DNA of 37,034 nt from Pseudoalteromonas sp. S2755. GTDB taxonomy: Bacteria; Pseudomonadota; Gammaproteobacteria; Enterobacterales; Alteromonadaceae. The position numbers and the translations under genes are program-made. The notes beneath the pieces are model-generated. The model saw only the letters and a program-made list of their open reading frames with translations, did no database searches and was not told the DNA's origin. Positions 15,758-23,817 of the stretch are shown piece after piece. The stretch's first letter is position 1. Each line of letters opens with the position of its first letter. Location of the stretch: positions 1 to 37,034 of the forward strand of contig NZ_PNDS01000115.1 in the NCBI RefSeq assembly GCF_005886535.1, in the 5' to 3' direction.

Positions 15758-16732
15758 ATGACGGTGAACAATTGGCAGCCAAGTGCAACAATAGAGACGC
15801 TTAGGCAAAGGGCTGCGATTTTAGCGAAGATACGACATTTTTTTGCTGCTCGTGATGTGATGGAAGTCGACACGCCGAGCCTTTCTCAAGCCTCAGTGAC
15901 CGACCCTCACTTAGATACTTTCCATACTCGATTTGTTGGCCCAAATCACAGCCAAGGTTTGCCGTTATTTTTACAAACGTCACCCGAGTATGCGATGAAA
16001 AGACTACTTGCCGCCGGCAGTGGTGCGATTTTTCAATTATGTAAGGCTTTTCGTAACGAAGAGTCAGGGCGTCATCATAATCCAGAATTTACGATGTTAG
16101 AGTGGTATCGTCCGGGCTTTGACGAATTTGACTTAATGGCGGAAATCGATGAGCTGATGCAGATGTTATTGGATTGTCCAGCTAGTGACTCGATGACTTA
16201 CCAGCAAGCCTTTGAGACACATCTTGGGTTTGACCCTTTGAGCGTGTCGCTAGCGGAATTAAAAGCGCACGCCAACAAATACGGTTATGGTGATATTGCA
16301 GCTATCGAGAATAATCCAGATACTTTGCTGCAATTGCTATTTTGCATGGAAATTGAGCCTAAAATAGGTCAGCAGAAGCCCTGTTTTGTTTATCATTTTC
16401 CTGCATCGCAAGCGGCGCTGGCAAAACTTAACCCGAAAGACAATCGCGTTGCTGGGCGCTTTGAGCTCTATTATCGCAACATGGAGTTGGCTAACGGATT
16501 TAATGAACTGACGGACGCGGTAGAGCAAAGGGCGCGTTTTGAGCAAGATAATCGGCTCAGAGCTGAGATGGGATTGCACCCAGTGCCGGCTGATGAGCGT
16601 TTACTGGCTGCACTCGACGCAGGCGTCCCCGACTGTGCTGGTGTTGCACTTGGAGTAGATAGGCTAGTCATGCTGGCGTTAAATAAAGCTCGCATCAGCG
16701 AAGTACTCACATTTGATGTTTCGCGGGCTTAA
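15758..16732 (+). CDS. epmA: EF-P--(R)-beta-lysine ligase
   Basis: EpmA (PoxA/GenX/YjeA), a class II lysyl-tRNA-synthetase paralogue that attaches (R)-beta-lysine to K34 of EF-P. At 324 residues it is the typical length, catalytic core only, without an anticodon-binding domain. Class II motifs are visible: [18 protein letters not shown] near the start, motif 2 [20 protein letters not shown] at about 97-116, [17 protein letters not shown], and the motif 3 region [14 protein letters not shown] near the C terminus. It follows efp across a strong terminator with which its ribosome-binding site abuts. Its last 4 bases overlap the convergent chemoreceptor gene. Confidence 0.97.
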   Translation: MTVNNWQPSATIETLRQRAAILAKIRHFFAARDVMEVDTPSLSQASVTDPHLDTFHTRFVGPNHSQGLPLFLQTSPEYAMKRLLAAGSGAIFQLCKAFRNEESGRHHNPEFTMLEWYRPGFDEFDLMAEIDELMQMLLDCPASDSMTYQQAFETHLGFDPLSVSLAELKAHANKYGYGDIAAIENNPDTLLQLLFCMEIEPKIGQQKPCFVYHFPASQAALAKLNPKDNRVAGRFELYYRNMELANGFNELTDAVEQRARFEQDNRLRAEMGLHPVPADERLLAALDAGVPDCAGVALGVDRLVMLALNKARISEVLTFDVSRA

Positions 16733-17955
16733 CGCCGCGAAACAAAGCGAGTAAGTTCTTTTTGAGTGGTTTCTGTGAGCTTTTGAGCACTTTGGCATTC
16801 AGCTAACGCGCCATCAATTTGTGATTTAGACTGCTGACCTAGTTCGACAATTTGTTGCACTGCTTGGTGGGTATGTTTTTGTGTTTCTTCCAGTTGGTGC
16901 ACCGCACTAACAATCTCTTCTAATTGTGCTTGGTTGCGTTCAAAGTCATCACTCATAGAAATAAAACCTTTAGAGGTATCGCTAATAGCTTTCTCTGCCG
17001 AACTTGAGTGAGAAATCAACTGTTCTGATTCTTGATTGGTTTCACTGACCAGCACGTTCATTTGGTTGATAAAATCGCTTATCTGGCGAGTAGCAGCATT
17101 GACCTTGACCGACAGCGCACGAACTTCATCGGCAACCACTGCAAAGCCACGCCCCGCTTCACCTGCTCGAGCAGCTTCAATTGCTGCATTGAGCGCCAGC
17201 AAATTGGTTTGGTCGGAAAACTCTTCAACCATTTTTAGAATGTTGCGAATGTTCTCGCTATTTTCTTTCAGGCCTGAAACCGTTGATGAGAAATTACCAA
17301 GTAGTGTGGTGATCTGTTTTACTTCAGCAACGAGCTTAGTTAACGACTGAGATGAGCCGCGAACAAAGTGCAAGCTTTCGGTATTGGCCTGATAAACCTG
17401 ATCGGTATTGTGTACAATACTTTGTAAACTGTGGCTGACCTGATCGGAAGCGGCAATAATCGTGTCACCTTGGCTCAGCTGTTGCTGTCCATATTTGGCT
17501 GTACTTCGCATTGAGCTGGTGATATCGCGGTTGCTTTGTGTTGCCGCAGCGGCGCTTTCGTATGTTTTTTCCAACAGAGCACTAAGGTGGGTAGTAAACG
17601 CGTTATACTGCTCGCTTAAGTCTCTAAACTCGTCATAAGTGAACTGTGGTAGTTTTGCATCTAAGTTACCGTCTTGGCGGTTAACACGCTCCAATGAGTC
17701 TTTCATTGCCTGCACTGGCCGCACAATTAAAAAGCGCATATAAAAGACGGTAAACGCAAAAGCGGCAAGGATCACAATAGTGATCAACCAAAATGCTCCC
17801 ATATTCGCGCCAGACTGAGATAGCTCTGAATACAGCCAAAATAAACTAATTGCATGAAAGAGAAATAAAAACCCTAAGTTACCAACAATCTTTCGAGTTA
17901 AGGTAAAGAAAAATGTCTCTTCTAAAAAATTATAAATGCGCATATATAAACTCAT
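16729..17955 (-). CDS. Methyl-accepting chemotaxis protein lacking a ligand-binding domain
   Basis: Chemoreceptor of 408 residues. Two membrane helices (about 25-42 and 53-71) are joined by a loop of roughly ten residues, so there is no periplasmic sensor domain. A HAMP-like segment ([18 protein letters not shown]) follows, then a long signalling coiled coil with the invariant tip region [20 protein letters not shown] and [15 protein letters not shown]. The C terminus ends without the CheR-tethering pentapeptide. Such short receptors may respond to the membrane or energy state, or to another receptor's ligand; this is inferred. Convergent with epmA (4-base overlap). No che or flagellar genes lie beside it. 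An in-frame ATG at 17943 is an alternative start. Confidence 0.93.
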   Translation of the reverse strand: MSLYMRIYNFLEETFFFTLTRKIVGNLGFLFLFHAISLFWLYSELSQSGANMGAFWLITIVILAAFAFTVFYMRFLIVRPVQAMKDSLERVNRQDGNLDAKLPQFTYDEFRDLSEQYNAFTTHLSALLEKTYESAAAATQSNRDITSSMRSTAKYGQQQLSQGDTIIAASDQVSHSLQSIVHNTDQVYQANTESLHFVRGSSQSLTKLVAEVKQITTLLGNFSSTVSGLKENSENIRNILKMVEEFSDQTNLLALNAAIEAARAGEAGRGFAVVADEVRALSVKVNAATRQISDFINQMNVLVSETNQESEQLISHSSSAEKAISDTSKGFISMSDDFERNQAQLEEIVSAVHQLEETQKHTHQAVQQIVELGQQSKSQIDGALAECQSAQKLTETTQKELTRFVSRR

Positions 17956-18036
17956 ATTGGGCTCATCATTGTGCCACTTTATTTGTCTCAGTATAGATGA
18001 GCTAAATGGAATAACAATGCTAAAGCGATCAAGCAG

Positions 18037-18759
18037 TTACTCAGTTGGTGTGGCGTAAGCGCCAATGCCCTGTAAATACATTTTGGTTTGGCATGGAAAG
18101 TTAGTGAAAATACCATCCACCCCGAAATCTAGCATCATATCTATGTCTTGTTGTTTATCGACCGTATAAGCAAATACCTTTAGTCCGCGAGATTTTGCGT
18201 CTAGTACATATTCATGATTAATAAAGTTTTTGTCCATATGAATGCTGTAGGCATGGAGCGATTCGGCAAATTGCGCATAATGAACTGGAATAGAAGCCGT
18301 TAACGCGCCAATTCTCACCCAAGGTAACTTTTGCTTCAGCCACAATAGTTGGTGATGGTCAAAAGAAGAGATGAGTAACTGCTCTCTTGTGATCATCCCC
18401 TGTTGAATATGGTCTTCTATATAGGCCACAAACTTATCTAAGCCAAAAGTATGTTTTAGCTCTAAATTGATATCTGTCTGCTTACCTATGGTGGCAAACA
18501 CTTGCTGCAACGTGGGAATTGACTGCCCTTTACCGGCATCAAGCGTGGCAAGGTAGGCTTGAGTTTGTTCATTGACTCTGCCCACGCCATTGGTCGTTCT
18601 GTCTAGCCAAGTGTCGTGAATAATGGCGTAATCATCCGCGCAACTTTGCACATCCAATTCAATACCATCAACGCCAATATGCAGAGCTGCTTCTATTGCG
18701 GCAAGTGTGTTTTCTGGATAGCTACCACTGGCTCCACGGTGCGCTAAGACTTGAATCAT
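18037..18759 (-). CDS. ugpQ: Glycerophosphodiester phosphodiesterase
   Basis: Cytoplasmic GDPD-family enzyme of about 240 residues that hydrolyses glycerophosphodiesters to glycerol-3-phosphate and an alcohol. Family motifs are clear: HRGASGSYPENT at the N terminus, GVDGIELDVQ with the metal-binding Glu/Asp, the second histidine in IIHDTWLDRTTNG, INLELK in the middle and AYTVDKQQDIDMMLDFGVDG towards the end. No signal peptide, so it resembles UgpQ rather than periplasmic GlpQ. I chose the ATG at 18759, with AAGGAA 8 bases upstream, over an in-frame start at 18783. It then overlaps the stop codon of the EamA gene as ATGA, showing translational coupling. Confidence 0.9.
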   Translation of the reverse strand: MIQVLAHRGASGSYPENTLAAIEAALHIGVDGIELDVQSCADDYAIIHDTWLDRTTNGVGRVNEQTQAYLATLDAGKGQSIPTLQQVFATIGKQTDINLELKHTFGLDKFVAYIEDHIQQGMITREQLLISSFDHHQLLWLKQKLPWVRIGALTASIPVHYAQFAESLHAYSIHMDKNFINHEYVLDAKSRGLKVFAYTVDKQQDIDMMLDFGVDGIFTNFPCQTKMYLQGIGAYATPTE

Positions 18760-19655
18760 GCTTTTTTCCTTGTAATAGACCAAGTTTCAAAACAGGCTGC
18801 ACTAACTACCAACAACCCGCCAAGTAATGTTGTAAGTGTCAACGTCTCGTGTAACAGAATATAAGCTAATAGTGTTCCATACAATGGTTGTAAACAAGAA
18901 ATTAACCCTGCAGTGGTGGCAGATAAATAACGTAGGCTAGAGGCAAACAAGGCGTGTGGAATTGCCGTAAATATTGCTCCTGCAAGCAAGATTAACCAGA
19001 GATTTTCTGTGGAAACTTGCTGAATTGGCACTTCCACAAATACTAACAGCATAAGGCATGCAACAAGCGTTTGATAAAGCATTGTGTGTGGGCCGCTATA
19101 GTGAGAAAAGAAGCGCTTTTGGAGCAAGTTTCGCAGCGCAAAGAGTGCGCCCGAGAATACGCCCGTAATAATCCCCAAGGTAACTTGGTTGCCAAGGTTC
19201 GCTTCTGGTACTAACAGATAGATACCAAATAACACCGCGCTCGCACTGATAAAATCTTTTATTTGCACGCGGCTGCGAGTGAAGAGCGGCTCTAAAAAAA
19301 CGGTGATCACGGGGTAGGTGAAAAAGGCAATGATCCCAACTGCAATTCCCGCCATCTGCATGCCTGCAAAGTAAGTCACCCAATGGAGCCCAACGATGAC
19401 ACCAAGAACTAAAGCCGTTAGATAATCTTTTTTATGTATTAATTTTATCGGCTGCCGTTGTATTTTGAGTAACAGTAGTAGCACAACGAAAGCAACGGCG
19501 GTACGGTAAACGGTGATATCCAGTGCTGAGAGTGAAATTAATTTTGAAAATAATGCTGTTCCACCAAATAATAAAACGGCACTATGGAGCGAGAGCAAAG
19601 CGGACTGTTGTGGGCGCATATCGAATATTAGATCTGTTTTTTTGCAGTCTATCAT
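18756..19655 (-). CDS. EamA/DMT-superfamily transporter
   Basis: Inner-membrane protein of 299 residues with about ten hydrophobic helices in two homologous halves, as in EamA (drug/metabolite transporter) permeases. The GLHWVTYFAGMQMAGIAVG segment and the PLYGTLLAYILLHETLT segment are typical of the two repeats. Substrate unknown; members export amino acids or other small metabolites. The stop codon overlaps the start of the glycerophosphodiesterase (ATGA), so the pair is one operon and the cargo might be related to lipid head groups, though this is only suggestive. An in-frame ATG at 19619 (residue 13) is an alternative start. Neither has a strong ribosome-binding site. Confidence 0.88.
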   Translation of the reverse strand: MIDCKKTDLIFDMRPQQSALLSLHSAVLLFGGTALFSKLISLSALDITVYRTAVAFVVLLLLLKIQRQPIKLIHKKDYLTALVLGVIVGLHWVTYFAGMQMAGIAVGIIAFFTYPVITVFLEPLFTRSRVQIKDFISASAVLFGIYLLVPEANLGNQVTLGIITGVFSGALFALRNLLQKRFFSHYSGPHTMLYQTLVACLMLLVFVEVPIQQVSTENLWLILLAGAIFTAIPHALFASSLRYLSATTAGLISCLQPLYGTLLAYILLHETLTLTTLLGGLLVVSAACFETWSITRKKA

Positions 19656-19750
19656 TTAATCGCTTTGAGATGACAAGATTGTTGACACTTGTCACTCAAC
19701 ATTCTGCGCTTAAACGTAAATAATAATAAAAAAGTGAATCAGAGAAGCTT

Positions 19751-20845
19751 GTGTCCATTACCACAGAATTTACCCTAGTTGAGAAACGGCGCTCATTTTG
19801 GAATGCCGGGCCCCTTATCTTTTCAACCTTTTATTTTTTCCCATTGATATTTAACTGGGCGCAATTGAGCGCAGTTAATATTGCGTTGCAAGTTGTTGTG
19901 TACCTTAGCTTTGTCCTGCTTTATTGGCAGAGTATTACAAAAACGGGCAATGCGTTGGTGATGAATTTAGTGCTGATGGCAGGGCTTTGTGTCGCAGGTA
20001 GTTGGGTGACGACCGGGACGAGTTCGTTATTTGGCTTTATTGCTTTTTTCTGCGGTTTTAATTTTTTGCCTCGTTATAAAATCATTGCGATGCTGGTCAT
20101 CATAGCGTTGGTATTGCTAACGGCTAAATTTATCGCGACCCAGCAAACGGTTTATTTCTTGATGCCTGCACTGTGTGTGGCGTGTGGACTCTTTATTTTT
20201 GGTTGGATGTCACACCGAGAGCGAGTACACAAAGAGTTGCAGAGGCAAAGTGAAGAGGAGATTAAGCGATTAGGCGCCGTGGCTGAGCGAGAGCGTATTG
20301 CGCGCGACCTACATGATTTACTCGGCCATTCACTCAGCTCGATAGCATTAAAAGCGGAGCTGGCGAGTAAATTTGCTGCTGCAAATGCATTAGAGCAAGC
20401 GCAATCAGAAGCGCAGCAGGTTGCAGACTTAGCGAGAGAAGCACTAAGCGAAGTGCGCCAAGCCGTCACCGGCTATCATCAGCTAGCGCTTGATGCTCAG
20501 CTGCACATTTTGGCTTCAAGGCTAAAAGATAAGGGCATTGCCGTAACGCTAGAATTGCAGGCGGTCACTTTAGATAAAGTAAGCGAAGCCTGTTTGTGCT
20601 TTTTTGCTAAAGAGATATGCACCAACATTATTCGTCACAGCGATGCAGATAAGGTTTGCTTCACACTACGACAAACTGACAATAATGTCTTTGTAGAAAT
20701 TAAAGATAATGGCTCTATAAAGTCCATAAAAGAAGGAAATGGTTTAATGGGGATCCGTACTCGATTGAAAGAATGTGGTGGCCAATTATTTTATCACACC
20801 GAACAGGGTGGATACTTTAAGGCGGTGCTAGGGGAAGTAGAATGA
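19751..20845 (+). CDS. Sensor histidine kinase, DesK/NarL-type (HisKA_3)
   Basis: Membrane sensor kinase of 364 residues, starting at GTG. The N-terminal ~155 residues carry about five membrane helices without a large extracytoplasmic domain, as in DesK-like kinases. A short coiled linker leads to the HisKA_3 dimerisation helix with phospho-acceptor H188 in ARDLHDLLGHSLS. The ATPase domain follows with KEICTNIIRHSDA (N box) and DNGSIKSIKEGNGLMGIRTRL (G box). It overlaps the response regulator by 4 bases (ATGA), so the two form a cognate pair. Membrane fluidity sensing is the DesK precedent, but no desaturase is nearby, so the signal is unknown. Confidence 0.92.
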   Translation: MSITTEFTLVEKRRSFWNAGPLIFSTFYFFPLIFNWAQLSAVNIALQVVVYLSFVLLYWQSITKTGNALVMNLVLMAGLCVAGSWVTTGTSSLFGFIAFFCGFNFLPRYKIIAMLVIIALVLLTAKFIATQQTVYFLMPALCVACGLFIFGWMSHRERVHKELQRQSEEEIKRLGAVAERERIARDLHDLLGHSLSSIALKAELASKFAAANALEQAQSEAQQVADLAREALSEVRQAVTGYHQLALDAQLHILASRLKDKGIAVTLELQAVTLDKVSEACLCFFAKEICTNIIRHSDADKVCFTLRQTDNNVFVEIKDNGSIKSIKEGNGLMGIRTRLKECGGQLFYHTEQGGYFKAVLGEVE

Positions 20846-21444
20846 TCAAAGTTTTTATTGTTGAAGATCAAGCATTAGTAAGAGGAGCTATTGCGGCATT
20901 ACTGAGCTTAGATAAAGAGATAGAGGTGGTTGGCGAGGCTGAAAATGGTCAAATTGCAAAGGAAAAGTTAGCAAAGTTAACGCCTGATATCGTGCTAACG
21001 GATATTGAAATGCCACAAGTCACTGGACTTGAGCTTACTCAGCACTTGCAACAAAAAATGCCAGACACAAAAGTGGTTATCATGACGACCTTTTCTAAGG
21101 CGGGTTATATTCGTCGCGCGATCACTTTAGGGGTAAATGGTTTTGTATTAAAAGAAGCTCCAAGTGAGTACTTGCTATCAACGCTGAAAAAGGTCATGAA
21201 TGGATATAAGGTTATTGACCCAGAGCTTGCTTTGTATGCTTTGGAAGATGCTGATCCACTTACCGATAAGGAACGCAAAGCGTTACGTTTAGCCAGTGAA
21301 GGGTTAAAAACAGCTGAAATAGCAGGACAGTTATTTTTGAGCGAGGGAACGGTAAGGAATTATTTATCCGATGCTATTGCAAAATTACATGCGACAAATA
21401 GAGTAGATGCAGCAAGGATTGCTAGGCAAAAAGGATGGCTGTAA
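20842..21444 (+). CDS. Response regulator, NarL/FixJ (DesR-like)
   Basis: Two-component response regulator of 200 residues. The receiver domain (1-120) has the acidic pocket VEDQ, phospho-acceptor D54 in VLTDIEMPQ, a switch threonine in IMTTFSK and a lysine in VLKEAPS. The C-terminal LuxR-type helix-turn-helix is DPLTDKERKALRLASEGLKT followed by AEIAGQLFLSEGTVRNYLSD. Translation is coupled to the upstream kinase through ATGA. The regulated genes are not evident. The divergent EamA-ugpQ operon is the nearest candidate. No terminator is obvious after it. Confidence 0.95.
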   Translation: MIKVFIVEDQALVRGAIAALLSLDKEIEVVGEAENGQIAKEKLAKLTPDIVLTDIEMPQVTGLELTQHLQQKMPDTKVVIMTTFSKAGYIRRAITLGVNGFVLKEAPSEYLLSTLKKVMNGYKVIDPELALYALEDADPLTDKERKALRLASEGLKTAEIAGQLFLSEGTVRNYLSDAIAKLHATNRVDAARIARQKGWL

Positions 21445-21475
21445 CTAGGTGTAATAGCATATATCCAGTTAATAC

Positions 21476-21504
21476 TTCAAAATAATGTTGTGCGGTAATA
21501 TACT
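21476..21504 (+). promoter_or_regulatory. Candidate sigma-70 promoter of the hybrid kinase gene
   Basis: TTCAAA (21476-21481), 17-base spacer, TATACT (21499-21504). The -10 matches 5 of 6 and the -35 matches 4 of 6. The start of transcription would be near 21511, leaving a leader of about 40 bases. Confidence 0.45.
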
Positions 21505-21551
21505 GCACTATCCGCTAAGTAATAATAATGTATTAATTTTTGAGTGCAATA

Positions 21552-23738
21552 ATGGATCCTAAATTACTTATTCAAGTTACCGCAATAACGACTGTGGTTT
21601 GTACAGTTTTTATGGCCGTAAACTGGTTTATTAATAAAGGCCTACCTGGCACTCGAGATTGGCTTATTTTCATTGCGCTTACCGCAATTGGGTGTGGCCT
21701 GTTGGCCGCTTATACACTTCCCATTACGTTCTCAATTTTTATTCCCAATCTCACTATCGCATTTGGACTTTTTTATCTGGCTCGTGGTGTTGATGCGTTT
21801 TTTAGCGTGAAAAGCAATTACATGCCTTGGTATGTCTTAGCCGGATTGGGCATTCCAGGTTTTACTTACTTTTTGTACGTGGATTTTAATTTTATAGCCC
21901 GTGTTGCGATTAACTATTTAGTTTGGGCGATGGCGATGATTTACTGTCTACGGGCACTAAATAAAGGCCAGAAGTTATTATCGAAGGAATTTAGTGCAGC
22001 ACATTGGGCGTTTGGCCTATCGTGCTTGAGCTTACTGGCCGTGTTTACTTTTAGAGTGGTCATGCTTGGCGGCTATTCAGTGACAGACAGCCTTATTTCA
22101 GCAAATTGGGTTAATCAGTTTTTTGCAGTCTCAGTGAGCACGATGCCGCTGCTGTTGTGTTTTTCTTTATGTCTGTTATGTAGCAGCCGTCGTGAAAAAG
22201 AACTATGCCTGTTAAAAGCTGCTGCAGAGCAGTCAGCGCAAGTAAAAGGTCAATTCTTAACATTATTGAGTCATGAACTGAGAACGCCACTAAATGCCAT
22301 TGTGGGTCATGCTGAGTCACTTAAAAAAGTACCGCGAGAGCCCAATCGCCATGCTCAGTTATGCGACGTTATCGTCCACGCTGCGATGTCGATGTCAGAC
22401 TTAGCCAATCAAGTATTACTGCAAGCGAAAGGAGAATATGCCGCGCAAAATCGCGTGCCAATCTCGCTTTATAGTCTTTCGCAAGAGTTAGTTCGCCTCT
22501 TACAGCCACTGGCACTGGCTAAAGGATTGAGTTTGAGGGTCGAGGTTAAAGGCCTGTATCCGCAGGACGTTCATATCGTCGAGCAAGATACACTGTCTTT
22601 AGTCCTTAGAAATCTGCTCTCTAATGCGATTAAGTACACAGATAAAGGTGTCATTACACTGATCCTAGAAGGAACAAGTCGTGATGAAGATAAGCAAACA
22701 ATTCGCTTTGCTATCAAAGATACAGGTAAAGGGCTGACTGAAGGACAAATGGAAAAGATCTTCGAACCTTTTGTGACGTTAAACAATGAGCAATCCATCT
22801 CGCAAAGTGCTGGGTTTGGGTTGGCATTATGCAAGCAGCTATTGCAAGGGCTAGATTCTGAACTTAACGTCGACAGCAAGCTTGGTACCGGCACTGTGTT
22901 TAGCTTTGAGCTAGATTGTCAGTGTAGTGATTCACCGTTACAGAGCACAGAGTTTAATACAGAGAAGCTGGCGCTCAATGTGCTTGTTGTTGAAGATAAC
23001 GCCATGAATATTGATGTGATCAGTACCTATTTAAATGATATGGTGAGAGAGTTTTCTATTGCCAAGTGCTTGGCAGAAGCTGAAGTTGCGCTATTAGAAC
23101 ATAATTTTGATATTGTTCTGCTGGATATGCGGTTACCTGATGGTAATGGCCTTGAGTGGTTTAAAGAAGGATTCAACGAAATTGGTTTTACCTCAAGCGT
23201 AAAGGTTATAGCGCTAACGGGTGATGGCGATCCTGAATTGAAAAGGCGGTGTCTCCGAGCTGGCATGCAGGACTGTTTAACTAAGCCTATCATGCCAAGC
23301 CGTTTATATGCGGCACTGGAATGTGCGACTGTAAAAACAACGTCCCGCTTGGAATGTAAGACTTTGATTGATCAATCAAGATTTATGGATCTCGCAAACC
23401 GTGAAAGTTCAGGTGTGCTGGCGACGAAATTGATGTATTTAGCAGATCGATTTGAGTACGAAATTGCGCAAATTAAAGGGCTCACAGAGTTGAATGTAAC
23501 TGACTTAGCCGTTGATAAACTTGCCTACATTGAAAACGAAGCGCTGGAGCTTGGCATGGTGAATTTTGCAGAGTTTGTTCAAGCAGCAACAGTACAGCTG
23601 AGTTACTCTGAAGAGCAAGTCGATTGGGACGCACTTGCGCTGCTTGCTAGACGCTCAGTTGAGCGTTTATTAGAGCTTCATGCTCAAATTTCAACATTGG
23701 AGTCAGTATCAAATCCAGTGGTTAATCTATCTGCATAA
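21552..23738 (+). CDS. Hybrid histidine kinase/response regulator
   Basis: About 728 residues. The N-terminal ~215 residues form roughly seven membrane helices with no extracytoplasmic domain, a 7TM-type sensor. A HisKA domain has H241 in LLSHELRTPLNAIVGH, then an ATPase domain with NLLSNAIKYTDKG, KDTGKGLTEGQ and SAGFGLALCKQLL. A receiver domain follows with phospho-acceptor D525 in VLLDMRLPDGNG and the KPI lysine. The last ~130 residues are helical and could be a degenerate Hpt, but no clear phospho-acceptor histidine motif is seen. I start at the ATG at 21552; a TTG at 21540 is in frame. Neither has a good ribosome-binding site. No dedicated regulator is adjacent, so its output partner is elsewhere. 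Confidence 0.92.
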   Translation: MDPKLLIQVTAITTVVCTVFMAVNWFINKGLPGTRDWLIFIALTAIGCGLLAAYTLPITFSIFIPNLTIAFGLFYLARGVDAFFSVKSNYMPWYVLAGLGIPGFTYFLYVDFNFIARVAINYLVWAMAMIYCLRALNKGQKLLSKEFSAAHWAFGLSCLSLLAVFTFRVVMLGGYSVTDSLISANWVNQFFAVSVSTMPLLLCFSLCLLCSSRREKELCLLKAAAEQSAQVKGQFLTLLSHELRTPLNAIVGHAESLKKVPREPNRHAQLCDVIVHAAMSMSDLANQVLLQAKGEYAAQNRVPISLYSLSQELVRLLQPLALAKGLSLRVEVKGLYPQDVHIVEQDTLSLVLRNLLSNAIKYTDKGVITLILEGTSRDEDKQTIRFAIKDTGKGLTEGQMEKIFEPFVTLNNEQSISQSAGFGLALCKQLLQGLDSELNVDSKLGTGTVFSFELDCQCSDSPLQSTEFNTEKLALNVLVVEDNAMNIDVISTYLNDMVREFSIAKCLAEAEVALLEHNFDIVLLDMRLPDGNGLEWFKEGFNEIGFTSSVKVIALTGDGDPELKRRCLRAGMQDCLTKPIMPSRLYAALECATVKTTSRLECKTLIDQSRFMDLANRESSGVLATKLMYLADRFEYEIAQIKGLTELNVTDLAVDKLAYIENEALELGMVNFAEFVQAATVQLSYSEEQVDWDALALLARRSVERLLELHAQISTLESVSNPVVNLSA

Positions 23739-23817
23739 AAAGATTCATCGATCTTGGCCTAGGTCATTGGGCTATTTTGGGTTAAAATAACAGCATAGCT
23801 TATTTAACAAGACAGTA

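Noticed and set aside
17954..17981. Sigma-28-like site on the minus strand at the start of the chemoreceptor gene (TAAAGTGG-N11-GCCCAATA)
   Set aside because: The -10 half matches only 5 of 8 with the core CGATA lost, and it overlaps the start codon, leaving no leader.
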